From Duganella guangzhouensis (GTDB taxonomy: Bacteria; Pseudomonadota; Gammaproteobacteria; Burkholderiales; Burkholderiaceae_D), in contig NZ_WKJK01000012.1 in the NCBI RefSeq assembly GCF_009674535.1, positions 124,001-188,000 of the forward strand: a stretch of DNA of 64,000 nucleotides, in the 5' to 3' direction. The translations under genes were made by a program, and so were the position numbers. Shown here one piece after another: positions 52,077 to 61,072 of this stretch (position 1 is its first letter; every line of letters begins with the position of its first letter). The notes below the pieces were generated by a model that was not told where the DNA came from, did no database searches, and worked only from the letters and a program-made list of their open reading frames with translations.

Positions 52077-53143
52077 CACTGGCCCTCGCGGTTGAAGTAG
52101 TTGGTCTCGATCCATTTGGTGTAACCGCCCGACTGCACGTCGGCCACCCATGCCTGGTTATCCAGATACCATTGCACGGTCTTGGCGATGCCGGTCTGGA
52201 AGGTCTCGGCCGGCTTCCAGCCCAGTTCACGCTCCAGCTTGCGCGCATCGATGGCGTAGCGGCGGTCGTGTCCGGGACGGTCTTTGACGAAGGTGATCTG
52301 GTCGCGGTAGCTGCCCTGCGCTTTCGGCTTCAGCTGATCCAGCATGTCGCACAGCGTGTGCACCACGTCCAGATTGGCCATCTCGTTCCAGCCGCCGACG
52401 TTGTAGGTCTCGCCCAGGCGGCCGGCTTCCAGCACGCGGCGGATCGCGGCGGCGTGGTCGCTGACGTACAGCCAGTCGCGCACCTGCTGGCCATCGCCGT
52501 AGATCGGCAGCGGTTTGCCGGCTTGCGCGTTGGCGATAATCAGCGGGATCAGTTTTTCCGGGAAGTGGTACGGGCCGTAGTTGTTGGAGCAGTTGGTGGT
52601 CAGCACCGGCAGGCCATAGGTGTGGAAGTAGGAACGCACCAGATGGTCGGACGCGGCCTTGGACGCCGAGTACGGGCTGTTCGGCGCAAACGCCGTGGTT
52701 TCGCTGAACGGCGCATCGTCCGGTCCCAAGGTGCCATACACCTCGTCGGTCGACACATGCAGGAAGCGGAATGCGGCTTTCTCATCGTCCGGCAGGCCGG
52801 ACCAGTAAGCGCGCGCCGCTTCGAGCAGGCTGAAGGTGCCGTTGATATTGGTCTGGATGAATTCGCCCGGCCCAACGATGGAGCGGTCGACGTGACTCTC
52901 GGCCGCGAAGTGCACCACCGCGCGCGGCTTGTGCTGCTGGAACAGCGCCAGAACCTGGGCCTGGTCGCAGATATCGCCGCGCACGAACACATGGCGCGCA
53001 TCCTGCTTCAGGCTGGACAGGTTGTTCAGATTGCCGGCATAGGTCAGCTTGTCGTAGTTGAGGACGGGCTCATCGGACTGCGCCAGCCAGTCGAGAACAA
53101 AGTTTGAGCCTATAAAACCAGCACCACCCGTTACAAAAATCAT
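52076..53143 (-). CDS. rfbB: dTDP-glucose 4,6-dehydratase
   Basis: A 355-aa NAD-dependent dehydratase, first gene of rfbBACD. MIFVTGGAGFIGSNFVLDW is the Rossmann motif, HFAAESHVDRSI and VSTDEVYG are active-site segments, and Y-x3-K is YSASK. It is divergent from apaH across about 120 bases that must hold both promoters; I see no clear consensus hexamers there. Confidence 0.97.
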   Translation of the reverse strand: MIFVTGGAGFIGSNFVLDWLAQSDEPVLNYDKLTYAGNLNNLSSLKQDARHVFVRGDICDQAQVLALFQQHKPRAVVHFAAESHVDRSIVGPGEFIQTNINGTFSLLEAARAYWSGLPDDEKAAFRFLHVSTDEVYGTLGPDDAPFSETTAFAPNSPYSASKAASDHLVRSYFHTYGLPVLTTNCSNNYGPYHFPEKLIPLIIANAQAGKPLPIYGDGQQVRDWLYVSDHAAAIRRVLEAGRLGETYNVGGWNEMANLDVVHTLCDMLDQLKPKAQGSYRDQITFVKDRPGHDRRYAIDARKLERELGWKPAETFQTGIAKTVQWYLDNQAWVADVQSGGYTKWIETNYFNREGQ

Positions 53144-53262
53144 TTAGTATCCCGCAGCAAGCGTCAGTTAGTCGTATGCATGATTTTATGTGAAGTGCCC
53201 CGTATCAGGGCAAAAATTCAGGGTAATTCAGCCCCCAAAGCAACGAACAAGTGAGTATCTAT

Positions 53263-54132
53263 ATGAAAACCTATGTAATCGGGGATTTGCAGGGCTGTCA
53301 CGAGCAGGCGCTGGCCATCCTCGACCGCATACGCGCCCATGCCGCAGCCGCTGGTGTGGCCGAGCCCGCCATCCTGTTCGCAGGCGACCTCATCAACCGT
53401 GGTCCGGATTCGTTGTCCACGCTGCGCCATGTGCGCCAGCTGGCGATCGCCAGCGGCGGCCTGATCGACAGTGTGCTGGGCAATCACGACCTGCACCTGC
53501 TGGCGGTGGCGTACGGCATCCGGCCCGAGCACAAGTCGGACACGCTGGCCGAGATCCTGCATGCGCCCGATCGCGATGAGCTGATCGATTGGGTGCGGCA
53601 CCGGCCATTGGCGATCCACGTGCAGAACCACGTGCTGGTGCACGCCGGCCTGCTGCCGCAATGGAGCGCGGCGCAAGCGATGACGCTGGCCGGCGAGGTG
53701 CAAGACATGCTGCGCGGCGATGGCATCGACGACTTCCTGGCCGAGATGTATGGCAACGAGCCGGCCCAGTGGTCGGATGATTTGCAGGGCGCAGACCGGC
53801 TGCGCTGCATCATCAACGCAATGACGCGGCTGCGCTTCTGCACCGCCGATGGGGTGATGGACTTCAAGATGAAGGAAAGCGGCACCGCCGATCCGTCGAG
53901 CGGCCTGATGCCGTGGTTCGAAGTGCCGGGCCGCCGCAGCGCGCGCGAAACCGTGGTGTTCGGCCACTGGTCGGCGCTGGGACTGAAGCTGGAACCGAAT
54001 CTGATCGCGCTGGACAGCGGCTGCGTGTGGGGCGGCCAGCTGTCCGCCGTGTGCCTGGAAGACCGCAGCCTGCTGCAGGTGCAGTGCCCGGAATTCCAGC
54101 AAGTCGCGTCTAAAGCGGCAAAACTGGCATAG
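53263..54132 (+). CDS. apaH: Symmetrical bis(5'-nucleosyl)-tetraphosphatase
   Basis: A 289-aa metallophosphatase hydrolysing Ap4A to ADP. Metal-site motifs are GDLQGC, GDLINRGPDS and GNHDLHLL, with HAGLLPQW and FGHWS later. The ATG at 53263 puts the first motif at the usual place; a GTG four codons upstream is possible. The 3' end overlaps the convergent SGNH hydrolase gene by 23 bases. Confidence 0.94.
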   Translation: MKTYVIGDLQGCHEQALAILDRIRAHAAAAGVAEPAILFAGDLINRGPDSLSTLRHVRQLAIASGGLIDSVLGNHDLHLLAVAYGIRPEHKSDTLAEILHAPDRDELIDWVRHRPLAIHVQNHVLVHAGLLPQWSAAQAMTLAGEVQDMLRGDGIDDFLAEMYGNEPAQWSDDLQGADRLRCIINAMTRLRFCTADGVMDFKMKESGTADPSSGLMPWFEVPGRRSARETVVFGHWSALGLKLEPNLIALDSGCVWGGQLSAVCLEDRSLLQVQCPEFQQVASKAAKLA

Positions 54133-55294
54133 CATCTGCCATGGCCTGGTAGCCGCGATCGTTCGGATGCAAATGATCGCCGCTGTCGTAGGCCGGCAGC
54201 AGCCGATCGGTCCGGGCCGGATCACGCAACTGCAGGTCAAAGTCAACCAACGCATCGAACTGGCTTGCGCTGCGTATCCACGCATTGACCGCCTGCCGTT
54301 TGGCTTCGCCCTCGGCGCTGCGGACGAACGGCTTGCCGACGCCGCCGGACGGCAGCAAGGTGGCGCCGCACACCTTGACGCCAGCCGCATGCGCGCGCTG
54401 TATCACAGCCTGCATGCCGGCAATGATGTCCTGCGCCGACGCTTGCTGATCCGGCACCGCCAGCATATCGGAAGCATTGATATCGTTGGACCCCGCATGC
54501 AGCACCAGCCAGCGCACGCCCGGCCGGTCCAGCACATCGCGCTGCAAACGCGCCAGCATGCTCGGGCCAACGAAAGGCCTGGCGCCATCTCTCAGCAGCC
54601 GGTTACCGGCAACGCCCGCGTTCAACACCGCCACCGATGACGGCGCCAGCCGTGCCGCCAACTGATCCGGCCAGCGCGCTTGCGCATCGGTGCTGGAGCC
54701 GACACCGTCGGCGATGGAATCGCCCAGCACCACGATGGTACGCGCCGCGCTGGCGCCCCGCACCTCCAGGCTAGCCAGGAAATACAGGCTGTCATCGGTT
54801 TCCGTGGCGGGCATGACGGCGGCGGCAGTGAGGTCCGCGCCGCGAGCAATGTAAGCGGTCTGCAAGCCTTCGCCATGCAGCGTTGCACGCGCGCTGCCCT
54901 GTGGCAAGTAGAGGCTGACCGCCAGTTTCTGCAAGGCCGTCACCGGCATCGCCAGCGGATCGCTGAGTACGCTCTCACCCGGCGCAATCGTCACGTGCGG
55001 CTGCCCCGCGAAGGTCAGCACGCCGCCACTGCCGGGCTCGATGGCGGCGACGCCAGCCCAGCGCGCCACCCGCACCGTCCCCACGATCAGCGGCGCCGTG
55101 CCCTGCGCATTGGACAGGCGCACCCGCACACTGTCACCGCCGACGCTGGCGCGTATCACCTGGCGCAGGCTCAACGCCTGCATCGCCGGCCCGGGAGTGT
55201 CCGGCACCGCCATCCAGCTTGTCGTCCACTCCGGCGCGGCCATGCTGTACATCGGCGCCAGCAAAAACAGCAGCATTGCCATCCAGCGTTTCAT
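54110..55294 (-). CDS. Secreted SGNH/GDSL-family hydrolase
   Basis: A 394-aa exported esterase-like enzyme. A Sec signal covers about residues 1-19 (ending SMA). A beta-rich N-terminal domain (about 20-180) precedes the SGNH core: VVLGDSIADG (nucleophile Ser), NAGVAGNRLL (Gly), LHAGSNDIN (Asn) and DHLHPNDRGY (Asp/His). Proteins of this two-domain kind often deacetylate plant polysaccharides, but the substrate cannot be told here. No co-directional neighbour is close; it converges on apaH. Confidence 0.85.
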   Translation of the reverse strand: MKRWMAMLLFLLAPMYSMAAPEWTTSWMAVPDTPGPAMQALSLRQVIRASVGGDSVRVRLSNAQGTAPLIVGTVRVARWAGVAAIEPGSGGVLTFAGQPHVTIAPGESVLSDPLAMPVTALQKLAVSLYLPQGSARATLHGEGLQTAYIARGADLTAAAVMPATETDDSLYFLASLEVRGASAARTIVVLGDSIADGVGSSTDAQARWPDQLAARLAPSSVAVLNAGVAGNRLLRDGARPFVGPSMLARLQRDVLDRPGVRWLVLHAGSNDINASDMLAVPDQQASAQDIIAGMQAVIQRAHAAGVKVCGATLLPSGGVGKPFVRSAEGEAKRQAVNAWIRSASQFDALVDFDLQLRDPARTDRLLPAYDSGDHLHPNDRGYQAMADAMPVLPL

Positions 55295-55397
55295 CGCACT
55301 CCCCTATGGTTGTTGAGTGCGGCCAGTCTACGGACGCAGGCTTGCCAAATCAACAGCAATGGCCGCATACCCGCTATGCGTGCCGCGCATGCCCGGC

Positions 55398-56327
55398 TCA
55401 ACCGGCGTTGAAGTGCGTCACGCCATGCTCGAAGCCATGCAGCACATCAAACATCTGCTGCCGGAACCATTGATGCGCCGGATCGTGATGATGACGGGCA
55501 TGCCACAGCAGCCAGTAGCGGTAGGCAGGCACGTCGAACGGCAACGGCTGCCATGCCAGCGGCGCGGCCGAGGCGAACTTGATGGCCATGTGTTCAGGCA
55601 CGGTCAGCAGCAGATCTTGCTGGCCAAGCAGACGCAGCGCCGCCGAAAAAAACGGCACGCTCAGACGCACAGTGCGCCGCACGCCATGCTGAGCCAGTGC
55701 TTGTTCGATCACGCCATCGCGGTCGCTGCCGCCGCTGATGCGCAGGTGCGAGGCCGCCACATAATCCGCCAGTGTCAGCACCTTTCCCGCCAGCGGATGG
55801 GTGGCCCGCATCAGGCACACCGCCCGGTCCTCCCCCATGGCGCGGCCATGCAGGTTCTCTGGCAGCAGGTCGGCGATGGTGGCGACCAGGTCGACGCCTT
55901 CATCGCTCAACAGCCGGTAGTAGCCGGGCTCCCACATGCGGAAGTCCAGCCGGGCCTGCGGCGCTTGCGCGTGCAGAACCTCGGCCAAAGATGGCAGCAT
56001 GTGTTCAGCCAGATAGTCGGAGCCGGCGAGAGAGAAAGTACGCGAGCAGGTGGCGGGCTCGAAACCCGGGCCATCCAGCACCAAATGAAGCGACGCCAGC
56101 ACGGCCTTGAGCGGGCCGCGCATGGCTTGTGCACGCTGGGTCAGCAAGAAACGCTGGCCCTCGCGTATCAACAGAGGATCGCCGTATTGAACGCGCAACT
56201 GGGCCAGTTGGCGGCTCAGCGCGGACTGGGTCAGGCCCAGCATCTCGGCCGCCAGCGTCAGGTTGCGCGTTTCCAGCAGCACATCCAACGACCTCAGCAA
56301 ATTCAGGTTGGTGGATGGCTGCGGCAT
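55398..56327 (-). CDS. LysR family transcriptional regulator
   Basis: A 309-aa regulator with an N-terminal winged HTH (LLRSLDVLLETRNLTLAAEMLGLTQSALSRQLAQLR, about 9-44) and a periplasmic-binding-like effector domain (about 90-300), most similar in pattern to the NodD/NahR-type group. It begins only 2 bases after the acyltransferase stop on the same strand, so it is probably co-transcribed with the pyrimidine operon tail rather than autoregulated divergently. The target is unknown. Confidence 0.88.
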   Translation of the reverse strand: MPQPSTNLNLLRSLDVLLETRNLTLAAEMLGLTQSALSRQLAQLRVQYGDPLLIREGQRFLLTQRAQAMRGPLKAVLASLHLVLDGPGFEPATCSRTFSLAGSDYLAEHMLPSLAEVLHAQAPQARLDFRMWEPGYYRLLSDEGVDLVATIADLLPENLHGRAMGEDRAVCLMRATHPLAGKVLTLADYVAASHLRISGGSDRDGVIEQALAQHGVRRTVRLSVPFFSAALRLLGQQDLLLTVPEHMAIKFASAAPLAWQPLPFDVPAYRYWLLWHARHHHDPAHQWFRQQMFDVLHGFEHGVTHFNAG

Positions 56328-56329
56328 GC

Positions 56330-57079
56330 TTAGTGCGCCGTTACCGTCACGCCCAACGCGGCGGCGACGGCTTGCTGCGAGGCCTCGGCCAACTCGCGCC
56401 GGTGGGCGCCGATGGTGTCCAGCGGTGGCAGGATCGCCAGCTGTGCTTTCACCGGCGGCCCGTTCAGAATCAGCGCGATGCTTTCCGCGAAGCTGGTCTC
56501 GCCGATGAAATCCACCGACGGATGCGAGGCGCCGTCGGCATCGCGGTAAGTCAGCGCGAACGGCTGCACCGGCACCTTGGCGTCAATCGCCGCCTCAAAC
56601 AGATTGGCATGGAACGGCAGCAGCTGGCCCTGCGCGGCGGTGGTCCCCTCCGGGAAAAACGCCACCCGCTCGCCCTGCTCCAGCGTGTGCACCAACCCCT
56701 TGAAGATATGCCGCAGATCGCGCCGGTTGCCGCGCGCGATGAACACCGTGCCGGCCTTCTCCGCCAGCCAGCCGGCCAGCGGCCACGAGCGAATCTCGGC
56801 CTTGGCCACGAAGTGACTCGGATACAGGCTGTGCACCACGAAGATGTCCAGCCACGACACGTGATTGGCCACCACCATCGAATGCTCCAGCACCGGCGCG
56901 CTGCCCGGCGCCAGCTCCACCGTCACATTGCACAGCGCCAGCAACCGGGTGGACCAGCGGCGGATGTGAACATTGCGCTGGCTCCAGCCTATCCACGGAA
57001 ACACCGTGGCGCAGATCGCCATGCCCTTGAATACGTGCAGCAGCACCCGCGCCAGGCGGAAGATCGTCGACAGTTTCAT
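56330..57079 (-). CDS. 1-acyl-sn-glycerol-3-phosphate acyltransferase-like protein (second PlsC)
   Basis: A 249-aa membrane-anchored acyltransferase. Motif I is the canonical NHVSWLD (H-x4-D), motif III is FPEGTT, and an N-terminal membrane segment covers about 5-32. It starts 9 bases after the pyrC' stop. The product could be a PlsC paralogue or an ornithine-lipid or other lysolipid acyltransferase; the sequence alone does not decide. Confidence 0.85.
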   Translation of the reverse strand: MKLSTIFRLARVLLHVFKGMAICATVFPWIGWSQRNVHIRRWSTRLLALCNVTVELAPGSAPVLEHSMVVANHVSWLDIFVVHSLYPSHFVAKAEIRSWPLAGWLAEKAGTVFIARGNRRDLRHIFKGLVHTLEQGERVAFFPEGTTAAQGQLLPFHANLFEAAIDAKVPVQPFALTYRDADGASHPSVDFIGETSFAESIALILNGPPVKAQLAILPPLDTIGAHRRELAEASQQAVAAALGVTVTAH

Positions 57080-57088
57080 GCAGGCGTA

Positions 57089-58390
57089 TCAGCGTTGGTA
57101 AGCGACGTGGCCGGCCACGATGGTGGTTTGTACCTGACCGGCCAGGTTGTAGCCGAGGAACGGCGTGTGCTTGCCCTGGCTGGCCAGCGCCGACGCTTCC
57201 ACCGTCCAGTGCGCACCGGCGTCGAACAGCACCACGTCCGCCACCGCGCCCACCGACAGCGTGCCGGCATCCAGACCTGCTACACGCGCCGCTTCCGAGG
57301 TGATGCGGGCCAGCGCGCGCGATAACGGACGCTGACTGCCGGTATCCTGTTGCGCCGCATAGTCGTCGGCCCATTTCAGCGTCAGCGACAGCAGCAGTTC
57401 CAGGCCGGTCGCGCCGGGCGAAGCTTCACCGAACGGCAGCAGTTTTTCATCGTCGTCGACTGGCGTGTGGTCCGAGCACAGCGCGTCGATGGTGCCGTCC
57501 AGCAGGCCGGCACGAATGGCGTCGCGGTCGCGCTGGCTGCGGAATGGCGGATCCATGCGCGCGTTGGAATCGAAGAAGCCGATATCGGCGTCGGTCAGGT
57601 GCACATGGTGCACGCCAACGTCGCAGGTGACCGGCAAGCCCTCTTCCTTGGCCTTGCGCACCAGCTCCAATGCGGCCGCCGACGACAGGCGGCACAGGTG
57701 CACGCGCGCGCCGGTCGAGCGCATCAGTTCGAAGATGGTGTGCAGCGCGATGGTCTCGGCCATCACCGGCACGCCGGACAGGCCCAGGCGCGAGGCCAGC
57801 GGACCCGACGCGGCCACGCCGCCACGGCCGATGTACGCATCCTGCGGACGCAGCCACACGGTGTAGCCGAAGGTCTTGGCGTACTGCATGGCGCGCAGCA
57901 GCACGTTGGTGTCCTGGATGGTTTTTTCCGCTTGCGAGAAGCCGATGCAACCCGATTCGGTCAGCGCAGACATTTCGGTCAGCGCGTCGCCCTTCAGACC
58001 CATGGTCAGCGCGCCCAGCGGGTGCACGTGCGCCTGGTTCAGCTTTTGCGCGCGGTGTTTCAGCATTTCCACCAGGCCCGGTTCGTCCAGCACCGGATCG
58101 GTATCCGGCGGGCACACCAGCGAGGTGACGCCACCTTGCATGGCGGCCTGCATTTCCGATTCCAGCGTGGCTTTGTATTCAAAACCCGGCTCGCGTAGGC
58201 GCGCCGACAGGTCGACAAAGCCAGGTGCGACGATCAGGCCGATGGCGTCGATGGTCTGGTCGGCGGTGAAGCCGGCCGGCGCGGCGCCGATCGCCAGCAC
58301 TTTGCCGTCGGCGATATAAAGGTCGTTGAGGCCGTCGATGCCGTTGGCGGGATCGATCACGTGGCCATTCTTGATGTGGATATTCTTCAT
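57089..58390 (-). CDS. pyrC': Dihydroorotase-like protein without zinc ligands (PyrC', aspartate transcarbamoylase partner)
   Basis: A 433-aa amidohydrolase-fold protein, full length for type I dihydroorotase. The essential D-x-H-x-H motif is replaced by VDLSARLREPG (S62 and R64 where His should be), and the region where the carboxylated Lys is expected reads GCIGFSQAE. It is therefore expected to be catalytically dead. Such PyrC' proteins in Pseudomonas are needed to assemble active aspartate transcarbamoylase dodecamers with PyrB, and the gene here overlaps pyrB by 4 bases, as expected for a complex partner. A true dihydroorotase must lie elsewhere in the genome. Confidence 0.9.
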   Translation of the reverse strand: MKNIHIKNGHVIDPANGIDGLNDLYIADGKVLAIGAAPAGFTADQTIDAIGLIVAPGFVDLSARLREPGFEYKATLESEMQAAMQGGVTSLVCPPDTDPVLDEPGLVEMLKHRAQKLNQAHVHPLGALTMGLKGDALTEMSALTESGCIGFSQAEKTIQDTNVLLRAMQYAKTFGYTVWLRPQDAYIGRGGVAASGPLASRLGLSGVPVMAETIALHTIFELMRSTGARVHLCRLSSAAALELVRKAKEEGLPVTCDVGVHHVHLTDADIGFFDSNARMDPPFRSQRDRDAIRAGLLDGTIDALCSDHTPVDDDEKLLPFGEASPGATGLELLLSLTLKWADDYAAQQDTGSQRPLSRALARITSEAARVAGLDAGTLSVGAVADVVLFDAGAHWTVEASALASQGKHTPFLGYNLAGQVQTTIVAGHVAYQR

Positions 58391-59352
58391 GCTTGGGTTC
58401 CTGCTACGATGCTCATGACTGCCATACGAACTGCGATGCCGAAGGTGACCTGCGGCAGAATCACCGCCTGCGCGCCATCCGCCACGGCGGAATCGATTTC
58501 CACGCCGCGATTCATCGGGCCCGGGTGCATGACGATGGCGTCCGGCTTGGCCAGCGCCAGCCGTTCCGGCGTCAGGCCGTAGCTCTTGAAGTATTCGCCG
58601 GCCGACGGCAGCAGCGCACCGCTCATGCGCTCGTTCTGCAGGCGCAGCATGATGATCACATCGACGTCTTTCAAGCCTTCATCCATGTTGGTGAAGGTGC
58701 GCACGCCCATCTGCTCCAGGCCGCCCGGCAGCAGCGTGTGCGGGCCGATCGCGCGCACTTCCGGCACGCCCAGCGTGGTCAAGGCGTGAATGTCGGAACG
58801 CGCCACGCGGCTGTGCAGAATGTCGCCCACAATCGCCACGCGCAGGTTGGTGAAGTCCTTCTTGTAGTGGCGGATGGTGTACATGTCCAGCAGACCCTGG
58901 GTCGGGTGAGCGTGGCGGCCATCGCCCGCGTTGACCACGTGCACATGGTTCTGCTTGGTTTCCATCAGGTGCTTGGCGATCAGATACGGCGCGCCCGATT
59001 GCGCGTGGCGCACCACGAACATGTCGGCGTGCATGGCCGCCAGATTGTCGATGGTGTCCAGCAGCGATTCGCCCTTGCTGGTCGACGAGGCCTGAATGTT
59101 CAGGTTGATGACGTCGGCCGACAAGCGCTTGGCGGCGATTTCAAAGGTGGTGCGGGTGCGGGTCGAGTTCTCGAAGAACAGGTTGAACACCGATTTGCCG
59201 CGCATCAGCGGCACTTTCTTCACATCGCGGTCGGAGATGCCGACGAAGGACGAGGCGGTGTCCAGGATGTGATTGAGGATGCCTTTCGGCAGGCCCTCGA
59301 TCGACAGCAAGTGCTGCAGCTCGCCGTGTTTATTCAGTTGCGGATTAAGCAT
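58387..59352 (-). CDS. pyrB: Aspartate carbamoyltransferase catalytic subunit
   Basis: A 321-aa enzyme condensing carbamoyl phosphate and aspartate in pyrimidine synthesis. The carbamoyl-phosphate loop is FENSTRTRTTFE; HPTQGLLDMYTI and MHPGPMNRGVE are further signatures. No pyrI is present. It lies 15 bases after pyrR and overlaps pyrC' (ATGA). Confidence 0.97.
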   Translation of the reverse strand: MLNPQLNKHGELQHLLSIEGLPKGILNHILDTASSFVGISDRDVKKVPLMRGKSVFNLFFENSTRTRTTFEIAAKRLSADVINLNIQASSTSKGESLLDTIDNLAAMHADMFVVRHAQSGAPYLIAKHLMETKQNHVHVVNAGDGRHAHPTQGLLDMYTIRHYKKDFTNLRVAIVGDILHSRVARSDIHALTTLGVPEVRAIGPHTLLPGGLEQMGVRTFTNMDEGLKDVDVIIMLRLQNERMSGALLPSAGEYFKSYGLTPERLALAKPDAIVMHPGPMNRGVEIDSAVADGAQAVILPQVTFGIAVRMAVMSIVAGTQA

Positions 59353-59367
59353 GATGTGGTCTAAACG

Positions 59368-59874
59368 TTACTCGATAGTTAGCGTGAATTTGTCGTCGTC
59401 GGTGCGCTTCAGCACCAGTGCCTGGCCCGCAGGGACAGCCACCTTGGCAGCGACGAAATCGGCCGCCACCGGCAGTTGGCGCTCGCCGCGGTCGACCAGC
59501 GCCGCCAGCATGATGCGCGCCGGGCGGCCGTAGTCGAACAGCTCGTTGATGGCGGCGCGGGTGGTGCGGCCTGTGTACAGCACGTCATCCACCAGCAGGA
59601 TGTTGGCGGCCGCCACGTCGAAGCCGATGTTGGTCGGCTTGACGTCGGCCGTCAAGCCCTTCTTGGCGTAATCGTCGCGGTAGAAGGACACGTCCAGCAC
59701 GCCGCAGCGCGCCGACAGGCCGAGGTCAGCCGCGAGACGCTCGGCGATCCAGGCGCCGCCCGAATGAATGCCGACAATGGCAACATCCGGCACGCCGGCC
59801 AGGCCGGCTTTCACATCGGCCAGCAGGGTCGCGTACAGCGCCTCGGCATCGAGTTGGTGGGGGTTCAGAGTCAT
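59368..59874 (-). CDS. pyrR: PyrR: pyr operon regulator / uracil phosphoribosyltransferase
   Basis: A 168-aa type I phosphoribosyltransferase; the PRPP loop is ILLVDDVLYTGRTTRAAI. In Gram-positive bacteria PyrR controls attenuation by binding pyr mRNA. In beta/gamma-proteobacteria with pyrR upstream of pyrB the role is less clear. I see no anti-terminator/terminator pair in the 15 bases before pyrB. Overlaps ruvX by 4 bases. Confidence 0.92.
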   Translation of the reverse strand: MTLNPHQLDAEALYATLLADVKAGLAGVPDVAIVGIHSGGAWIAERLAADLGLSARCGVLDVSFYRDDYAKKGLTADVKPTNIGFDVAAANILLVDDVLYTGRTTRAAINELFDYGRPARIMLAALVDRGERQLPVAADFVAAKVAVPAGQALVLKRTDDDKFTLTIE

Positions 59875-60260
59875 AGGGAGTCGAAGTATTGTTGCAGAAT
59901 GATGGCGGCGGCGCGGTCGTCGATGACCTCGCCGCGCTTGGCCGAAATCACGGCCGAGGAATAGCGCTCGTCGACCAGCTCCACCGGCAGGTTGAAGCGG
60001 CCGTTCAATTGATTAGCAAAACGGCGCGCCCGCGCCGTCATTTCGTGTTCATTGCCGTCCGGGTGCATCGGCAGCCCGACCACCAGCCGCGCCGGCTTCC
60101 ATTCGTCCAGCAGCTTCTGGATGTCGGCGAAACGGGTGGCGTTGTCGATCGCGTTGATGACCTTCAGGGGTTCCGCCTGGCGCAGCATGGTGTTCCCCAT
60201 GGCCACGCCGATCCGTTTAACGCCGAAATCGAAAGCGAAAATGGTGTCGATACCGCTCAT
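59871..60260 (-). CDS. ruvX: Holliday junction resolvase RuvX / rRNA-processing nuclease (YqgF)
   Basis: A 129-aa RNase H-fold protein. FAFDFGVKRIGVAMGN carries the first catalytic Asp, LVVGLPMHPDGNEHEMT the second segment, and VELVDERYSSAVIS the Glu/Asp region. It starts directly after the yqgE stop and overlaps pyrR. Confidence 0.93.
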   Translation of the reverse strand: MSGIDTIFAFDFGVKRIGVAMGNTMLRQAEPLKVINAIDNATRFADIQKLLDEWKPARLVVGLPMHPDGNEHEMTARARRFANQLNGRFNLPVELVDERYSSAVISAKRGEVIDDRAAAIILQQYFDSL

Positions 60261-60917
60261 TTAGGCGTGACCCGCCTCGGATGTCAGCATCAAGGGATCG
60301 ATGCCCAACAGGCGCATGGCGGCGGTGTAGCGTTCCTCGATCGGCAGGCTGAACAGGATTTCGGGATCGGCGCCCACCGTCAGCCAGCCGTTGCGGCCGA
60401 TTTCCTCTTCCAGCTGGCCCGGGCTCCAGCCCGAGTAGCCGATCGACACCAGCATGCGCGACGGACCGTCGCCGGCCGCCACCGCTTCCAGCACGTCGAT
60501 CGAGGTGGTGAAGGCGATATCCTTGGTCACCGTCAGCGACGACGAATAGCGCGGGCCGGGCGTGTGCAGCACGAAGCCGCGATCGTCCTGCACCGGGCCG
60601 CCGAACATGATCGGTTCATCGTCATGGCCTTCCAGGCCATCCTCGACCTTGAGATCGATGCGCTCGAACAGCGTGTGCATGGTCATGTCGGTCGGTTTGT
60701 TGATGACAACGCCAAGCACGCCATTTTCATTGTGTTCGCAAACATACACCACCGTGCCGCCGAAAATCGGATCTTGCATGGATGGCATTGCAATTAAGAA
60801 ATGATTAGCCAGATTGAGGGCTTGGGCCGATACGGCGCCGAATGGTTCCAAGGAATCGCCGGCATCCTGCAGGACGCCGGGTACAGGTAGAGTTTTGCCT
60901 ATTTTGCTCTTCTTCAT
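60261..60917 (-). CDS. yqgE: YqgE/AlgH family protein
   Basis: A 218-aa protein of the UPF0301 family; its biochemical role is unknown. Recognisable segments are NLANHFLIAMPSMQDPIFGGTVVYVCEHNENGVLGVVINKPTDM and YSGWSPGQLEEEI. It is the first gene of the yqgE-ruvX-pyrR-pyrB-pyrC' run, an order conserved in many proteobacteria. The promoter should lie in the 155-base divergent gap with the photolyase. Confidence 0.93.
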   Translation of the reverse strand: MKKSKIGKTLPVPGVLQDAGDSLEPFGAVSAQALNLANHFLIAMPSMQDPIFGGTVVYVCEHNENGVLGVVINKPTDMTMHTLFERIDLKVEDGLEGHDDEPIMFGGPVQDDRGFVLHTPGPRYSSSLTVTKDIAFTTSIDVLEAVAAGDGPSRMLVSIGYSGWSPGQLEEEIGRNGWLTVGADPEILFSLPIEERYTAAMRLLGIDPLMLTSEAGHA

Positions 60918-61072
60918 ACAAGTTGCTCTCTCTGCTGGGGTGCGTGTTCTTTCTGTGCTGCTGACAATTACTGTAGTATTCGCGCGGCTAGCAACTCTGT
61001 TTTACCCGCTAGTTTACACTGAAACGCGGGTGCAGCCATGATTGCGTCCCACACAAGCTTGACACAGACCGA

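Noticed and set aside
59353..59367. PyrR-type attenuator between pyrR and pyrB
   Set aside because: Only 15 bases separate the genes, too few for a terminator/anti-terminator.
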